Positions 7,871 to 9,445 of a stretch of DNA of 9,445 bases are shown here, piece by piece; the stretch's first letter is position 1, and each line of letters starts with the position of its first letter. Location: NCBI GenBank assembly GCA_006227785.1, contig SBFU01000026.1, positions 1 through 9,445 on the forward strand. The letters run 5' to 3'. The notes beneath the pieces were generated by a model. The model was not told the DNA's origin, did not search any database, and worked only from the letters and a program-made list of their open reading frames with translations. Source of the stretch: Burkholderiales bacterium (GTDB taxonomy: Bacteria; Pseudomonadota; Gammaproteobacteria; Burkholderiales; Burkholderiaceae_C). Both the position numbers and the translations under genes were made by a program.

Positions 7871-8998
7871 CTATCGGCCAGATGGGCCCAGCAGGTCGGC
7901 GCAGCCGTGCTGCAGCAGGCGGCGGCGGGCGCTGGTGCTGGCCTTCACCACCTGGCAAGGCAGACCCCGCCGCAGCTGCACCGACTGCAGCATCAGGAGG
8001 GTGCCCATGGCTTCGGCGTCGATCTCGGACACCTCGGACAGGTCGATCTCGACCGGACCCGGGACCGACAGGGCCTGCCGGCAGGCGTCCCTCAACCGGG
8101 CGAGCGAATCGGCTGAGCAGGCCCCCGACAGGCGCAGCACCCGGGCTCCGTCCTCGCCGGGGCCGATCTGGACCTCCAGGGTCTGCGGGCTGCGGTCGCG
8201 GCGCCAGCGGGCCCAGGCCAGCGGAAGCACCTGGCGCCAGATCATGGGCAGCAGGGCGGCTGCGTCGTTCGCGTAGCGGCGCCACAAGGCCGGCTCCTGG
8301 ACGATGCGCCACAACCATTCCAGCCCGATGCGCCGCCACGCAGGGGGTGCCCGGCGCACCGTGCCCGCCTCGAAATTGACCACCGCGCCCAGGTGGCTGA
8401 TCAGCGGTGCCCGCAGATGCGGGCGGTTGCGCTCGATCCAGGTCTGCCCCTTTTTGGCCCCCAGCGAGACCACCACGAAGTCCGGCCCGGTGGCGTTGAT
8501 GGCGCCGATCACCGCTTCGGTGCTCATGCTGTCCATCGAGCCGAAACCGGGTGACTGCCAGCCGACGCAGCGCATCGCGCCCTCCCGGCTGTTGACGCGC
8601 TGGCATGCCGCTTCGGCGGCGCCGTCGGGCCCACCAAAGAAATAGCTCCTCATTTCTCCAGGGCCGCCCTCGTGGTGCAGGGCTTCGAACACGTCGGAGC
8701 CGGCAACCCGCTCGTGCAGCGGCAAACCCAGCAGCCGGGCCAGCCAGATCACGGGCATGCCGTCAGCCACGCTGAGCTCGCTCAGCAGCACCGAGCGGCG
8801 GAACTGCGCATCCTGGTGGGCGGCGATCAGGAAGTTCAGATTGGGGGTGGAAAGCCAGCAGGGCTGGCGCCGGGCGGCCGCAGACCGCAGGTGTGCGACC
8901 GTCCCGTTAAGGCTCAGGACATCGAAGGGCAGACCGAGCAGGCAGACCACATGCCGGTCCAGCAGGGCGAGCTCGTCGTGTGTCGGGGTCTCGGGCAT
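7871..8998 (-). CDS. WecG/TagA/CpsF glycosyltransferase fused to a C-terminal STAS domain
   Basis: 375 residues. Residues about 15-245 form a WecG/TagA/CpsF (GT26) glycosyltransferase, the family that adds a sugar such as ManNAc or ManNAcA to a lipid-linked acceptor at the inner face of the membrane. Motifs: WLSTPNLNFLIAA (48-60), SVADGMPVIW (76-85), LHERVAGSDVF (94-104), FFGGPDG (120-126), VVVSLGAKKGQTWIE (175-189), and the basic appendage IGLEWLWRIVQEP (224-236). T51, D79 and R97 fall where I recall TagA Thr37, Asp65 and Arg83, all at offset 14. A hydrophobic/aromatic helix (248-265) may touch the membrane. Residues about 273-372 then form an added STAS domain (VLRLSGACSADSLARL, VEIDLSEVSEIDAEAMGTLL, VVKASTSARRRLLQHGCADLL). 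At the phospho-serine position of anti-anti-sigma factors (DSSG) it reads D327-A328-E329-A330. It is probably a surface-polysaccharide enzyme; sugar and acceptor are unknown. The ATG at 8998 has only a weak ribosome site. Confidence 0.88.
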   Translation of the reverse strand: MPETPTHDELALLDRHVVCLLGLPFDVLSLNGTVAHLRSAAARRQPCWLSTPNLNFLIAAHQDAQFRRSVLLSELSVADGMPVIWLARLLGLPLHERVAGSDVFEALHHEGGPGEMRSYFFGGPDGAAEAACQRVNSREGAMRCVGWQSPGFGSMDSMSTEAVIGAINATGPDFVVVSLGAKKGQTWIERNRPHLRAPLISHLGAVVNFEAGTVRRAPPAWRRIGLEWLWRIVQEPALWRRYANDAAALLPMIWRQVLPLAWARWRRDRSPQTLEVQIGPGEDGARVLRLSGACSADSLARLRDACRQALSVPGPVEIDLSEVSEIDAEAMGTLLMLQSVQLRRGLPCQVVKASTSARRRLLQHGCADLLGPSGR

Positions 8999-9017
8999 GG
9001 TGGTCTGCGCGCGCGCT

Positions 9018-9072
9018 CACGCGGGCGTGGCGCCTGATCGGGGTGGTGGGCTGACAGGGCGTCTGTGCGCCC
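9018..9072 (-). other. Two small hairpins in the leader of the glycosyltransferase-STAS gene
   Basis: Between the possible -10 box and the ATG at 8998 there are two perfect 5-base inverted repeats: CACGC-GG-GCGTG at 9018-9029 and GGGCG-6 bases-CGCCC at 9057-9072. In such GC-rich DNA short dyads are common, so a regulatory role is only possible. No known riboswitch class was recognised. Confidence 0.3.
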
Positions 9073-9085
9073 GCGGGACCCGAAC

Positions 9086-9091
9086 AGTATA
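9086..9091 (-). promoter_or_regulatory. Possible -10 box (TATACT) for the glycosyltransferase-STAS gene
   Basis: TATACT on the minus strand lies in the 108-base gap between the NTF2-like gene and the glycosyltransferase-STAS gene, giving a leader of about 80 bases. No clear -35 is present at the right spacing. It suggests the fusion gene has its own promoter and is not simply co-transcribed with the NTF2-like gene. Confidence 0.35.
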
Positions 9092-9106
9092 GGGAGTCTG
9101 ACCGCG

Positions 9107-9445
9107 TCACTGGTTGACGCGGCGCCTGAGCCAGCGCATCAGGCCGCCGATGGCCGGCAGCTTCTCGTAGAGTTCTTCGGCCGCGTCCCAGTAGTCCCGA
9201 TGTCCCGTCACCCGGCCGTCCGCTGCGAATTCGAGGTGTGAGCCACCGTGGATCAGCTGCTCGGTGCGGCTGTCGAATCGCTTGAACCTGAAGTGGAACT
9301 CCCACACCAGGAAGGCTTGCTGGCCGTCGAGCAGGCGCCGGGTCACCACGAAACGTGGCTGGTGCAGGTTCTCGAACATGTGTTCGAAGATGCGGGTGAT
9401 GGCAGGCAGGCCCTGAACCTCGTTGAACGGGTCCTTGAAGCGCGC
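9107..9445 (-). CDS. NTF2/SnoaL-like family protein (5' end outside window)
   Basis: 112 C-terminal residues of a nuclear-transport-factor-2-like (cone-shaped alpha+beta) protein. The frame is open to the window edge: upstream of the ATG at 9379 the residues ARFKDPFNEVQG are clearly coding and typical of this group, so the ATG at 9379 is internal. Following strands include FVVTRRLLDGQQAFLVWEF and HLEFAADGRVTGHRDYWD (the latter a common NTF2-like motif with conserved H, D and W), then a basic C-terminal helix LMRWLRRRVNQ. The fold is used by many small enzymes and binding proteins, so no activity is assigned. In other proteobacteria related genes sit in stress-linked sets with an SDR, an amine oxidase, DUF1365 and a cyclopropane-fatty-acid synthase-like methyltransferase; whether that holds here lies outside the window. 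Confidence 0.82.
   Translation of the reverse strand, partial: ARFKDPFNEVQGLPAITRIFEHMFENLHQPRFVVTRRLLDGQQAFLVWEFHFRFKRFDSRTEQLIHGGSHLEFAADGRVTGHRDYWDAAEELYEKLPAIGGLMRWLRRRVNQ

Noticed and set aside
7458..8606. A 382-codon minus-strand frame across the GST and glycosyltransferase genes
   Set aside because: It overlaps two well-supported genes in other frames and is Arg/Gly/Pro-rich with no family features.

Overview
The window looks like chromosomal DNA of a GC-rich betaproteobacterium, most likely order Burkholderiales (Comamonadaceae/Sphaerotilaceae-like). This rests on protein character, on a DUF3717-type protein known mainly from Burkholderiales, and on an intergenic repeat ending in GAGCGTGGGGGC of the kind I associate with Comamonadaceae genomes. 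No tRNA, rRNA, CRISPR array, insertion sequence or phage module was seen. The genus cannot be fixed by reading alone.

Layout, left to right: the 3' part of a polysaccharide flippase (Wzx-like, +); moaC, molybdenum cofactor synthesis (-); a secreted M48 zinc metalloprotease with a C-terminal helical, probably TPR, domain (BepA/YfgC-like, +); a small four-helix membrane protein of the phage-holin-4/DUF360 type (-, TTG start); a small DUF3717 + DUF1289 four-cysteine protein (+); a 178-base repeat-bearing spacer; a stand-alone metallo-beta-lactamase-fold protein resembling the diiron domain of flavodiiron proteins (-); a 306-base gene-free stretch holding the purB terminator; purB, adenylosuccinate lyase (-); a YibF-like glutathione S-transferase (+); a WecG/TagA/CpsF glycosyltransferase fused to a C-terminal STAS domain (-); and the 3' part of an NTF2/SnoaL-like protein (-).

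Most genes stand alone: strands alternate almost gene by gene, so there is no clear multigene operon. Three convergent pairs (flippase/moaC, protease/holin-like, GST/glycosyltransferase) are separated by only 15-17 bases with no recognisable terminator, so their transcripts probably overlap at the 3' ends. The divergent gaps (moaC/protease, holin-like/DUF3717, purB/GST) must hold the promoters. Two surface-polysaccharide genes, the flippase and the glycosyltransferase-STAS fusion, lie at opposite ends of a block of housekeeping genes.

The most unusual items are the glycosyltransferase-STAS fusion, whose STAS domain lacks the phosphorylatable serine, and the lone diiron-type beta-lactamase-fold protein with an HxDxD in place of HxExD. 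No complete new multigene system is evident.
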